A stretch of 64,000 nt of DNA. Source: Psychroserpens sp. Hel_I_66 (GTDB lineage: Bacteria > Bacteroidota > Bacteroidia > Flavobacteriales > Flavobacteriaceae). The notes under the pieces were generated by a model. That model worked only from the letters and a program-made list of their open reading frames with translations, did not search any database and was not told the origin of the DNA. This document shows, in pieces, positions 18,865 to 27,022 of the stretch (its first letter is position 1; every line of letters starts with the position of its first letter). Location: the NCBI RefSeq assembly GCF_000799465.1, contig NZ_JUGU01000001.1, forward strand, positions 186,001-250,000, written 5' to 3'. The position numbers and the translations under genes are program-made.

Positions 18865-19361
18865 TCCCATTTTTGAATAATAGCATCTAAACCTTTACTA
18901 ATGCCAGAATAATAATTTTGTTTTTTAAACTCAGGAATTATATTTTGATCAATGATTTTTTGGCAAATGGAATCTGTTAGTATTTTTGTTGTTTCATCTC
19001 CTGGAGAAAGCCAGATTTTTCTTTCGTTTTTAGCAATTACAATAACTAAACCATTATTTTTATTCTTTTTTCCAACTCCCCAATAATTCCCAATAGCGCT
19101 GCTATATAAAGCGATGTCGGTAAAAGGGTCAATAGAGTCAATAGTTAAGATTGCAATTTCATTACTAGATATTTTTTCATAATTGATTATTTCTCTTGAT
19201 AATGATTGTATTTCAGAACTAGTTAAAAGATTTGATAAATCCAAGACAACTTTTTGTTCCTCGTTTTTTGGTAATAAGGAGTAATCTACCGCTATTCCAT
19301 TTTCTGTTTTACAACAAAAGCAAAAACAAATTAAAGATAATAAGAGCAGATGTTTTTTCAT
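18861..19361 (-). CDS. TPM-domain (YgcG-like) exported protein, short
   Basis: 166 residues. A hydrophobic N-terminal segment with a Cys cluster (ICFCFCCK) suggests a lipoprotein or signal peptide. The rest is a TPM domain: DLSNLLTSSEIQSLSREI near 40, then GKKNKNNGLVIVIAKNERKI near 100 and WLSPGDE. It lacks the membrane helix and Gly-rich tail of its neighbour at 19468. It is the last of three TPM genes in a minus-strand block and is separated from the others by a heptamer minisatellite that lies in its 5' leader. Function unknown; TPM proteins of plants and bacteria have been linked to membrane-protein repair and phosphatase activity. Confidence 0.8.
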   Translation of the reverse strand: MKKHLLLLSLICFCFCCKTENGIAVDYSLLPKNEEQKVVLDLSNLLTSSEIQSLSREIINYEKISSNEIAILTIDSIDPFTDIALYSSAIGNYWGVGKKNKNNGLVIVIAKNERKIWLSPGDETTKILTDSICQKIIDQNIIPEFKKQNYYSGISKGLDAIIQKWD

Positions 19362-19397
19362 TCATTTCTAGTTATTGTAATTACCATTATTTCTTCG

Positions 19398-19459
19398 CTA
19401 AAGACTAAAGACTAAAGACTAAAGACTAAAGACTAAAGACTAAAGACTAAAGACTAAAG
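19398..19459. repeat. heptamer minisatellite (CTAAAGA, about 8.9 copies)
   Basis: Eight perfect copies of CTAAAGA plus a partial ninth lie between two TPM genes, 36 bp upstream of the start of the 166-residue one. Copy number of such a perfect tandem array is expected to vary by slippage. The length of 7 bp would change spacing in the leader rather than a reading frame. The same heptamer sequence recurs in the hairpin between rpoB and rpoC. Confidence 0.95.
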
Positions 19460-19467
19460 GCTTAATA

Positions 19468-20307
19468 CTACCAACTCCCACCAGCACCACCTCCAGAGAA
19501 TCCACCTCCACCGAAGCCACCTCCAAAACCGCCACCGCCAGAGGATCCTCCTCCAAAAATACCTCCGCCAGAGCGACTGCTTCCACCATAGCTACCTCGT
19601 CCCATATTGCTTAAAATAATGGCATCCAAAATGCTGGTTCCGTTAGTTCGACCACCACTACCATTATTGCCACCACCTCGTCGGTTTTTTGAAATGGCTA
19701 TGATGAAAATGATAAAGATGAGAAACATAAATACAAATACACCAATCGGGAAATCTCCAGAGCTATTGGTTTTTCGAGTGCCTTTATAGGTTCCAGTTAA
19801 TATTTGAAAGATGGCATCTGCGCCTTTATTGAGACCTTGGTAGTAATCTCCTTTTTTGAATTCTGGGATGATGATATTTCGTGTCAATTCTCCAACTACA
19901 CCAGCGGTTAATTTGTCTTCAACGCCATATCCTGGGGAGATCCAAATTTTACGATCATTGCGAGCGAGTAAAATAAATACACCATTGTCTTCTTTAGCTT
20001 GCCCTATTCCCCATTTTTGAGCCCATTTTGGTGCTAATAACCCTATATTTTCTCCATTGGCTGTAGCAATAATAGCAACAACGATTTGTGTTGAGGTGGT
20101 ATCGGAATATCGAATGAGTTTTTGTTCTAGATTGGATTTTTCCGAAGAAGAAAGTAATCCAGCATAATCATAAACACTCGTTTGTTCTTTTGGAATTGGA
20201 GGAATATCATATTGAGCAAATACAGTTTGAAAAGCGCATAAAAAAAGAACACACAATACAATGGTCTTCTTGATTACATTTTTTTTACTAACAACTGAAT
20301 ATTGCAT
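19468..20307 (-). CDS. TPM-domain membrane protein with Gly-rich tail (YgcG-like)
   Basis: An upstream in-frame ATG at 20364 would overlap the preceding gene by 44 bp, so I prefer the ATG at 20307, which gives 279 residues. A signal peptide ends at FAQ near residue 31. A TPM domain (VYDYAGLLSSSEKSNLEQKL onward) spans about 43-165. One membrane helix (FPIGVFVFMFLIFIIFIIAI) and a Ser/Gly-rich tail ending GGGFSGGGAGGSW follow. This layout is the classical YgcG form that accompanies LemA. It lies 13 bp after the smaller TPM gene and is cotranscribed with it and lemA. Role unknown, at the cytoplasmic membrane facing outside. Confidence 0.88.
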   Translation of the reverse strand: MQYSVVSKKNVIKKTIVLCVLFLCAFQTVFAQYDIPPIPKEQTSVYDYAGLLSSSEKSNLEQKLIRYSDTTSTQIVVAIIATANGENIGLLAPKWAQKWGIGQAKEDNGVFILLARNDRKIWISPGYGVEDKLTAGVVGELTRNIIIPEFKKGDYYQGLNKGADAIFQILTGTYKGTRKTNSSGDFPIGVFVFMFLIFIIFIIAISKNRRGGGNNGSGGRTNGTSILDAIILSNMGRGSYGGSSRSGGGIFGGGSSGGGGFGGGFGGGGFSGGGAGGSW

Positions 20308-20320
20308 ACTGCTAACTGTT

Positions 20321-20758
20321 TTATCCTTTAGAAATCTCATCAGGCAATTCGTTAATATCACCATGAACCCAAGGGAAATGTTGTTCTAATTGTTTGCCAG
20401 CTTTTAAAACGCCTTCAATAAGACCTTGCTTAAATCTATTGGCTTTAAAATGGAATTGCATCACATTTTTGGTCGAGTCCCAAAAATTTGGAGGGACGAC
20501 ATCGTTAATGCCTTTATCACCATAAATGACAAACGTTTTATCATCAACAGCTACATAAATTAAAACACCATTTTGTAGTTTGGTATTGTCCATTTTGAGA
20601 AAGTGAAATACTTCCATGGCACGCTCAAAAGCATCAACTTTTAATTCCTTCTCGATATGGATTCTAATTTCACCAGAGGTGTTTTTCTCTGCATCACGAA
20701 TGGCTTCAATAATCTCTTGCTCTTCGTTTGCTGTTAGAAAATCTTCTACTTTAGACAT
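20321..20758 (-). CDS. TPM-domain protein, cytoplasmic form
   Basis: 145 residues made almost only of a TPM domain (FLTANEEQEIIEAIRDAEKN near 7, then GVLIYVAVDDKTFVIYGDKG near 84), with no signal peptide or membrane helix. This is the companion form often found beside LemA in Bacteroidota, where it may act on the cytosolic side. It starts 2 bp after the lemA stop codon, so it is translationally close to lemA. Function unknown. Confidence 0.88.
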   Translation of the reverse strand: MSKVEDFLTANEEQEIIEAIRDAEKNTSGEIRIHIEKELKVDAFERAMEVFHFLKMDNTKLQNGVLIYVAVDDKTFVIYGDKGINDVVPPNFWDSTKNVMQFHFKANRFKQGLIEGVLKAGKQLEQHFPWVHGDINELPDEISKG

Positions 20759-20760
20759 GA

Positions 20761-21351
20761 TTAATTATTAAAGTCAAATTCTACTTCAACTGGTTCGTCT
20801 GCGCCAGCTTCAGAATTAAAATATGGCTTTTCATCAAATCCTAGCATTCCAGCAACGATAGATCGAGGAGCTTTATTGACATAGGTGTTGTATGGCTTGA
20901 TGGCTTCATTGTATCTGGTTCTTTGAGTCTGGATACTATTTTCTGTACTTGCCAGTTCATCTTGAAGCTTTAGGAAGTTTTGATTAGATTTTAAATCTGG
21001 ATAACGCTCAATGGTAACCAAAAGTCTTGAAAGTGCACTACTAAGTCCGCCTTGGGCTTCGTTGAATTGATTTAATTGCTCTGGAGTAATGTTTGATGGG
21101 TCAATTGTTGTTTGGGTCGCTTTAGATCTTGCTTCAATAACATCTGTTAAGGTACCTCTTTCAAAATCGGCAGCTCCTTTTACGGTATTTACCAAGTTGC
21201 CTATAAGGTCATTTCTTCTTTGGTAAGAATTTTGAACATTTCCCCAAGATTCTTTTACATTTTCATTTAACTCTACAGCTGTATTGTTAATTCCGAATCC
21301 CCAAATTGCAATAAGAACGATAATAATTACTGGTATAATCCATTTTTTCAT
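20761..21351 (-). CDS. lemA: LemA family protein
   Basis: 196 residues. One N-terminal membrane helix (WIIPVIIIVLIAIWGFGI) is followed by the helical LemA domain (NNTAVELNENVKESWGNVQN near 26, then YNEAIKPYNTYVNKAPRSI near 146). LemA proteins are membrane-anchored helical-bundle proteins of unknown biochemistry, usually encoded with TPM/YgcG proteins, as here with three of them. It starts 12 bp after the MerR gene stop and is probably in one transcript with it. Confidence 0.92.
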   Translation of the reverse strand: MKKWIIPVIIIVLIAIWGFGINNTAVELNENVKESWGNVQNSYQRRNDLIGNLVNTVKGAADFERGTLTDVIEARSKATQTTIDPSNITPEQLNQFNEAQGGLSSALSRLLVTIERYPDLKSNQNFLKLQDELASTENSIQTQRTRYNEAIKPYNTYVNKAPRSIVAGMLGFDEKPYFNSEAGADEPVEVEFDFNN

Positions 21352-21363
21352 GATAGTAGAGTT

Positions 21364-21693
21364 TTAAAGTTGTGATTTTATTTTGTTAAGTTGTGCCTTT
21401 ATGCCTTCCAGTTTTTGAATGATCTCAAAGGTGTCGAGTGATTGTTTTTTATCTTCTTTTAAATGCGTTTTTGCGCCTTCAAGTGTAAAGCCACGTTCTT
21501 TTACAAGGTGGTAAATGAACTTTAGGTTTTTAATATCCTCGGGAGTGAATTTACGATTGCCCTTGGCATTTTTTTTTGGTTTTAAAATATCAAATTCTTT
21601 TTCCCAAAACCGAATCAAAGAGGTATTTACCTTAAAAGCTTTAGCGACTTCTCCAATGCCATAATATCGTTTTTCAGGAAGTTCTATGTACAT
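21364..21693 (-). CDS. MerR-family transcriptional regulator
   Basis: 109 residues. The MerR winged helix-turn-helix is clear (YYGIGEVAKAFKVNTSLIRF near 10, then KGNRKFTPEDIKNLKFIYHL). A short helical tail replaces any ligand-binding domain, a form common in flavobacteria next to M23 peptidase or LemA genes. It lies 4 bp after the M23 peptidase gene and 12 bp before lemA, so it may regulate this envelope block. No inducer or metal-binding residues are visible. Confidence 0.88.
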   Translation of the reverse strand: MYIELPEKRYYGIGEVAKAFKVNTSLIRFWEKEFDILKPKKNAKGNRKFTPEDIKNLKFIYHLVKERGFTLEGAKTHLKEDKKQSLDTFEIIQKLEGIKAQLNKIKSQL

Positions 21694-21697
21694 GGTC

Positions 21698-22669
21698 TTA
21701 ATCTAGAGATTGATTTTCTAATGAAGCTTTTTGTAAAAGTCTTGCGTATTCTTCCGCAGTTAAATTTCCGTAGTAAAAATTAATTGGGTTGATGCGCTCT
21801 TCGTCTTTAAAAACTTCGTAATGGAGGTGAGGCGCTTCAGATCGTCCTGTACTACCAACATAACCAATGAGGTCACCACGTTTTACTTTTTGATTGGCCT
21901 TGACATTATATTTATATAAATGCGCATAGAGCGAAACGTAGCCATAACCGTGGTCTATTCTAATATGATTACCATATCCTGTAGAGTTGTTATCTGCTCG
22001 CGTTACAACTCCATCACCAGTGGCATAAATAGGAGAACCACGAGGCGCTGTGAAATCCATTCCAAAATGGAACTTTCTCACTTTTGTAAAAGGATCTGTT
22101 CTATAGCCATAACCAGAGGCCATGTGCTTTAAATCTTTATTTCTTACGGGTTGTATGGCAGGGATGGATGCTAAGAATTTCTCTTTATCTTCTGCGAGAA
22201 CTGCAATTTCATCTAAAGACTTTGATTGTACAACGATCGCTTTTTGAAGTTTGTCCAAACGCTCGTTGCTTTCAATTATCAATTCGGAGTTGTCATACCC
22301 TTCATACTTCTTATAACGGTTTACACCTCCAAAACCAGCACGACGTTGCTCATCTGGTATTGGGTTGGCTTCAAAATATAATCTGTAAATAGAATTATCA
22401 CGTTCTTCTACGCTCTCCAGAGCAGCAAATGCATTATCTAAGCGTTTGTTTAATAGTTCGTATTGCAATTCCATATTGGAGAGTTCACGTTTCATTGCGC
22501 GTTCTCTTGGAGACTCGATGTATTGACTGGAAATAAAAACAAATAGAAATCCAAATAGGGCAGATGCTAATAAAAATATAAAACCATACTTAAAGGTTTT
22601 CCCTTTCCTACGCTCAATTTTGCGGTAAGAAAGTGTTTCGGGATCGTAATAATATTTTACTTTAGACAT
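21698..22669 (-). CDS. M23 family metallopeptidase, membrane-anchored
   Basis: 323 residues. A basic N-terminus leads to one membrane helix (FIFLLASALFGFLFVFI, about 30-47), then a coiled-coil region to about 165, then a LytM/M23 domain. Zinc ligands are visible in FHFGMDF (H-x3-D type) near 193 and HLHYEVF near 283, with the TGYGNHIRIDHG strand between. Such proteins cut peptidoglycan cross-links in the periplasm, or activate amidases if degenerate; here the ligands look intact. It is divergent from alaS and heads the MerR-LemA-TPM block. Confidence 0.92.
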   Translation of the reverse strand: MSKVKYYYDPETLSYRKIERRKGKTFKYGFIFLLASALFGFLFVFISSQYIESPRERAMKRELSNMELQYELLNKRLDNAFAALESVEERDNSIYRLYFEANPIPDEQRRAGFGGVNRYKKYEGYDNSELIIESNERLDKLQKAIVVQSKSLDEIAVLAEDKEKFLASIPAIQPVRNKDLKHMASGYGYRTDPFTKVRKFHFGMDFTAPRGSPIYATGDGVVTRADNNSTGYGNHIRIDHGYGYVSLYAHLYKYNVKANQKVKRGDLIGYVGSTGRSEAPHLHYEVFKDEERINPINFYYGNLTAEEYARLLQKASLENQSLD

Positions 22670-22775
22670 ATCTTAAAAAATTCTATTTTTGCAAGACTAA
22701 ATAGAACGTTACACAAATATATAAATTGTTTCTTATTTATCTAATTTAAATAGAAACAGGTTTTAACACTAAAAC

Positions 22776-25388
22776 ATGAGGTCTCAAGACATTCGAAATA
22801 CATTTTTAAACTTCTTTGAAGAAAAAAAGCATAGCATCGTGCCATCTGCACCAATGGTTTTAAAAGACGATCCAACGTTGATGTTTGTCAACTCTGGGAT
22901 GGCACCTTTTAAAGAGTTTTTCCTCGGAAATGCGCAACCCAAGAACAATCGTCTGGCAGATACCCAAAAATGTCTGCGCGTTTCTGGTAAGCATAATGAT
23001 TTGGAAGAAGTAGGCTACGACACCTACCACCACACACTTTTCGAAATGTTGGGCAACTGGAGTTTTGGCGATTATTTTAAAAAGGAAGCGATTGCTTGGG
23101 CATGGGAATTGCTGACCGAAAAATTCGGGATCGATAAAGATATTCTTTACGTTACCGTATTTGAAGGGGATGAAGAAGATGGAATCCCAATGGACCAAGA
23201 AGCTTACGATTTTTGGAAAGGTTACATTCATGAAGATAGAATCCTCATGGGAAATAAAAAAGATAACTTCTGGGAAATGGGCGACCAAGGACCTTGTGGA
23301 CCTTGTAGCGAAATTCATGTGGATATTCGTTCTGCGGAAGAGAAAGCAAAGGTAGAAGGAAAGACTTTAGTCAACATGGATCATCCGCAAGTTGTGGAAA
23401 TCTGGAATCTCGTTTTCATGCAATACAACCGTAAAGCAAATGGTTCACTAGAAAATTTACCAGATAAGCATATCGATACAGGAATGGGATTTGAGCGTTT
23501 ATGTATGGTCATGCAAGGTGTACAATCCAATTATGATACTGATGTATTTACGCCAATCATTCGTGAGATTGAAACCATTACAGATAAAGATTATGGTAAA
23601 AACGAAAAGGTAGATGTTGCTATTCGTGTGATTTCAGATCACGTGAGAGCTGTCGCGTTCTCAATTGCTGACGGACAATTACCAAGCAACACAGGAGCTG
23701 GTTACGTGATTCGTAGAATCTTGCGTCGTGCAGTACGTTACGGATTTACATTTTTGGACAAAAAAGAACCCTTCATTTTTAGATTGGTCGACGTGCTCGT
23801 GCAGCAAATGGGTAAAGCATTCCCAGAGTTGAAAGCCCAACGTCAACTAATTGAAAACGTTATTAAAGAAGAAGAAGCTTCTTTTTTAAGAACCTTGGAC
23901 CAAGGATTGGTTTTATTGGATCGTATTATTGAAAGCGCGAAAACGAAAGAAATTTCCGGAGCAAAAGTATTTGAACTTAAGGACACTTATGGTTTTCCAG
24001 AAGATTTAACCGATTTAATTCTTCGTGAAAACGGTTTCACTTACAACCATAAAGAATTTGATGAAAAGCTAAAAGAACAACAAGGGAGAGGTAAAGAGGC
24101 ATCGCAATTAAAAAGTGATGACTGGACCGTTTTAATCGAAGATGAAGAACAGGAATTTGTTGGTTACGATACGTTGGAGGCTCAAGTTAAAATCGCAAAA
24201 TATAGAAAAGTAACCTCTAAAAAGGATGGAGAGCTGTATCAACTTGTATTTAATATCACCCCTTTTTATGCTGAAGGTGGAGGTCAAGTTGGCGATAAAG
24301 GTTATTTGGAAGATGTTCATGGGGACGTAGTTTACATTATTGACACCAAAAAGGAAAATAACGAAGTGATTCATTTTGCAAAGACGTTGCCAAATCATAT
24401 CAATGAGATTTTTAAGGCAGTTGTTGATGAAAATCAACGTTATAGAACCGAGTGTAACCATACAGCAACACACTTGTTGCATCAGGCATTGCGAGATATT
24501 TTAGGAACGCATGTAGAGCAAAAAGGATCTGCAGTACATTCTAAATATTTGCGTTTTGATTTCTCTCATTTTTCCAAACTTACTGTTGAGGAGCTTAGGG
24601 ATGTTGAAGATTTTGTAAACAGACGTATCCACGGAAAATTGCCATTAAAAGAAGAGCGCAACATACCAATGCAAAAGGCAATTGATGAAGGTGCGATGGC
24701 TTTATTTGGTGAAAAATATGGAGACACCGTTCGTACCGTTCGGTTTGGTCAATCTATAGAGCTTTGTGGAGGTACGCACGTCAAAAATACTGGCGACATC
24801 TGGCATTTTAAAATTGTCTCTGAAGGTGCTGTTGCAGCAGGAATTAGACGTATTGAAGCGATTACAAGTGATGCTGTAAAAGATTTTTATGCTGAAAATA
24901 GCAGAGCTTATTCCGAAATGAAAAATTTATTGAATAATGCTAAAGAACCTGTTAAAGCACTTCAGAATTTACAGGATGAAAATACATCACTAAAAAAACA
25001 AATAGAAGGTCTATTAAAAGATAAAGCAAAATCCATAAAAGGAGATCTCAAAAATGAGATTACCGAAATAAACGGAATCAATTTCTTAGCTAAAAAATTA
25101 GATCTCGATGCTTCAGGTATCAAAGATGTTTGTTTTGAGCTGGGAAGTCAGTTTGATAATTTGTTCCTTTTATTTGGTGCAGAAAACGATGGCAAAGCAA
25201 TTTTATCGTGTTACATTTCTAAAGAGCTCGTAGCGAGCAAAAACTTAAATGCAGGAACTATTGTTAGAGAATTAGGAAAACATATCCAAGGTGGAGGTGG
25301 CGGACAACCATTTTTCGCGACTGCTGGAGGTAAAAATCCGCAAGGCATAGAGCAAGCTTTAAAAGCAGCAGAGGATTATTTAAAATAA
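22776..25388 (+). CDS. alaS: alanyl-tRNA synthetase
   Basis: 870 residues, full length. The catalytic core starts [20 protein letters not shown], with the class II motif region [16 protein letters not shown] and GMGFERL near 245. The editing domain shows HTATHLLH near residue 562 and [10 protein letters not shown] near 664. The C-Ala domain ends with [13 protein letters not shown]. It charges tRNA-Ala and clears Ser- or Gly-mischarged tRNA. A TATTTTTG at 22684-22691 could be the -7 element. The divergent M23 gene starts 107 bp away. Confidence 0.98.
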   Translation: MRSQDIRNTFLNFFEEKKHSIVPSAPMVLKDDPTLMFVNSGMAPFKEFFLGNAQPKNNRLADTQKCLRVSGKHNDLEEVGYDTYHHTLFEMLGNWSFGDYFKKEAIAWAWELLTEKFGIDKDILYVTVFEGDEEDGIPMDQEAYDFWKGYIHEDRILMGNKKDNFWEMGDQGPCGPCSEIHVDIRSAEEKAKVEGKTLVNMDHPQVVEIWNLVFMQYNRKANGSLENLPDKHIDTGMGFERLCMVMQGVQSNYDTDVFTPIIREIETITDKDYGKNEKVDVAIRVISDHVRAVAFSIADGQLPSNTGAGYVIRRILRRAVRYGFTFLDKKEPFIFRLVDVLVQQMGKAFPELKAQRQLIENVIKEEEASFLRTLDQGLVLLDRIIESAKTKEISGAKVFELKDTYGFPEDLTDLILRENGFTYNHKEFDEKLKEQQGRGKEASQLKSDDWTVLIEDEEQEFVGYDTLEAQVKIAKYRKVTSKKDGELYQLVFNITPFYAEGGGQVGDKGYLEDVHGDVVYIIDTKKENNEVIHFAKTLPNHINEIFKAVVDENQRYRTECNHTATHLLHQALRDILGTHVEQKGSAVHSKYLRFDFSHFSKLTVEELRDVEDFVNRRIHGKLPLKEERNIPMQKAIDEGAMALFGEKYGDTVRTVRFGQSIELCGGTHVKNTGDIWHFKIVSEGAVAAGIRRIEAITSDAVKDFYAENSRAYSEMKNLLNNAKEPVKALQNLQDENTSLKKQIEGLLKDKAKSIKGDLKNEITEINGINFLAKKLDLDASGIKDVCFELGSQFDNLFLLFGAENDGKAILSCYISKELVASKNLNAGTIVRELGKHIQGGGGGQPFFATAGGKNPQGIEQALKAAEDYLK

Positions 25389-25400
25389 AACAAGTTTGTC

Positions 25401-25421
25401 ATCCTGAACTTGATTCAGGAT
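25401..25421. repeat. short dispersed palindrome with CTCATAT tail
   Basis: ATCCTGAA and TTCAGGAT are 8-bp arms around CTTGA in the 41-bp spacer between alaS and the GSCFA gene. They are followed by CTCATAT, which also follows the palindrome at 38117-38136. It belongs to a family of short palindromes found several times in this window and could act as a hairpin at mRNA ends. Confidence 0.7.
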
Positions 25422-25429
25422 CTCATATT

Positions 25430-26389
25430 ATGAACCTACAAACAAAAATAAAACTAAAACCAAACCAGTTTAATCAAATCGATTACAACTCAAAGGTATT
25501 ATTGTTGGGTTCATGTTTTTCAGAGCATATTGGCGACAAATTTGAATATTTTAAATTTCAGCAGTTACAAAATCCGTTTGGTATTTTGTTTCATCCTTTA
25601 GCGATTGAAAATTTGATTACCAATGCCATAAATAAAAAAGAATATACCAAAGACGATCTTTTTTTTAATAATGAGCAATGGCACTGTTATGATGCTCATT
25701 CGAGATTAAGCAATACTTCGGAAACTCAATTACTCCAAGATTTAAACGATGCTATAAATACGACGCATCAATTTATAAATGACGCAAGTCACATTGTTAT
25801 AACATTAGGTACAGCTTGGGCATATCGTTTTATAGAAACCGATGAGTTTGTCGCTAACTGTCATAAAATTCCGCAGAAAAAATTTTTAAAAGAGTTGCTT
25901 TCCGTAGAAGATATTTCAGAATCTCTTGAGGGTATCATGAATTTGGTAAAAAGCATAAATCCGAAGGTGATATTTACGTTTACAGTCTCTCCTGTAAGAC
26001 ATATTAAAGATGGCTTTGTTGAGAATATGCAGAGTAAATCGCATTTAATCACAGCGATTCATAATGTGATTTCAGATTGTTCTTTGAGCAAAGCCGAAGC
26101 CTATTTCCCGTCATATGAAATTATGATGGACGAACTTCGTGATTATAGATTCTACAACGAAGATATGTTGCATCCCAACAATACTGCGGTGAATTATATT
26201 TGGGATCGTTTTGCTGAGGTTTGGATTTCTGAAGAAACAAAAGAGACGATGCATACTATAGAAGAGATTCAAAAGGGGATGGCACATCGCTCTTTCAATC
26301 CAAATTCTGAAGCCCATAGCTCTTTTCTTCTTCACCTAAATGACAAGAAAACACTTGTTAATTCTAGGTTTCCGCATATCGTATTTTAA
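25430..26389 (+). CDS. GSCFA-domain protein (SGNH-like hydrolase fold)
   Basis: 319 residues that open with the family signature: LLGSCFSEHIGDKF near 25, then QNPFGILFHPLAI near 45 and DMLHPNNTAVNYIWDRF near 242. The Ser of GSCF and the late Asp-x-x-His (DMLH) correspond to the catalytic Ser and Asp/His of SGNH hydrolases, so an esterase or acetyl-glycan role is plausible but unproven. There is no signal peptide. It follows alaS by 41 bp with a palindromic repeat between and may be on the same transcript. Confidence 0.9.
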   Translation: MNLQTKIKLKPNQFNQIDYNSKVLLLGSCFSEHIGDKFEYFKFQQLQNPFGILFHPLAIENLITNAINKKEYTKDDLFFNNEQWHCYDAHSRLSNTSETQLLQDLNDAINTTHQFINDASHIVITLGTAWAYRFIETDEFVANCHKIPQKKFLKELLSVEDISESLEGIMNLVKSINPKVIFTFTVSPVRHIKDGFVENMQSKSHLITAIHNVISDCSLSKAEAYFPSYEIMMDELRDYRFYNEDMLHPNNTAVNYIWDRFAEVWISEETKETMHTIEEIQKGMAHRSFNPNSEAHSSFLLHLNDKKTLVNSRFPHIVF

Positions 26390-26391
26390 AT

Positions 26392-26409
26392 ATACGTCAT
26401 TTGTCGTAT
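26392..26409. promoter_or_regulatory. 18-bp site shared with the response regulator gene
   Basis: ATACGTCATTTGTCGTAT is an imperfect palindrome. Its complement matches the sequence at 33026-33043 at 17 of 18 positions. It lies 60 bp before the ATG of the lipoprotein gene at 26469, a good distance for an activator or repressor site. The shared copy in front of the NarL-type regulator gene suggests that this regulator binds both. Confidence 0.6.
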
Positions 26410-26468
26410 TGTCTTGTTTTGCGTTATACCGCAACTTTGTCTCATTATTAACCAATAACTATTCAACA

Positions 26469-27014
26469 ATGAGAAATTTAAAACAATTCATGTTACTACT
26501 AATGACAGTTTCATTATTCACAATCACATCATGTTCAAGCGATGATGATGGAGGAGGACCAGGAGCTGCTCCATCTGGAGTGCTAACTGCAAAAATAGAT
26601 GGTGCTTCATATCAATCTATGGAGATTTCATCTTCCGCTACAATTGCAAATACAGCTGCAGGCCAAAGTTTGGTGATTATAGCAACCAATAGTGATGGTT
26701 ATGCGTTTTCATTTACATTTTTTGGCTATGATGGCGTTGGAACATACGATTTTGATGGCTCTACGCCAGCAGCAGGAGTTAATGTAGCTTCATATTCTGA
26801 AACTGAAGTTAATTTAAGCAATCCTCAAAATTCTACAACAGAATTGTGGCAAGCGCCATACGAAAACACCATGGCAGGATCGTTAAGTGTCTCTGAAGAA
26901 ACAGACTCAAAACTTATTGGAACCTTTGAGTTTACCTGTAAAAATGTAGGTGGAGACCAATCTGTAAAAACAATTACAGACGGATCATTTAATTTGAATA
27001 AGCAAGTACAATAA
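26469..27014 (+). CDS. exported lipoprotein (DUF6252-like)
   Basis: I choose the ATG at 26469, because an upstream in-frame ATG at 26340 overlaps the preceding gene and lacks signal character. The resulting 181 residues begin with a lipoprotein signal (MRNLKQFMLLLMTVSLFTI, then TSCSSDDDGG). The Asp run after the Cys is typical of Bacteroidota lipoproteins and may steer surface export. The remainder is a beta-rich domain (VLTAKIDGASYQSMEI onward) that resembles DUF6252 proteins, without known function. The PQQ-like gene begins 8 bp after its stop, so the two are cotranscribed. Confidence 0.82.
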   Translation: MRNLKQFMLLLMTVSLFTITSCSSDDDGGGPGAAPSGVLTAKIDGASYQSMEISSSATIANTAAGQSLVIIATNSDGYAFSFTFFGYDGVGTYDFDGSTPAAGVNVASYSETEVNLSNPQNSTTELWQAPYENTMAGSLSVSEETDSKLIGTFEFTCKNVGGDQSVKTITDGSFNLNKQVQ

Positions 27015-27022
27015 TTTGTATC

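Noticed and set aside
19398..19459. CRISPR array
   Set aside because: The unit is 7 bp without spacers, and no cas genes are present. It is a simple tandem repeat.
20308..20364. Upstream ATG extending the Gly-rich TPM protein by 19 residues
   Set aside because: It overlaps the preceding gene by 44 bp and places extra residues before a normal signal peptide.
26340..26468. Upstream ATG extending the lipoprotein by 43 residues
   Set aside because: It would overlap the end of the GSCFA gene and bury the lipoprotein signal. The ATG at 26469 directly starts the signal peptide.
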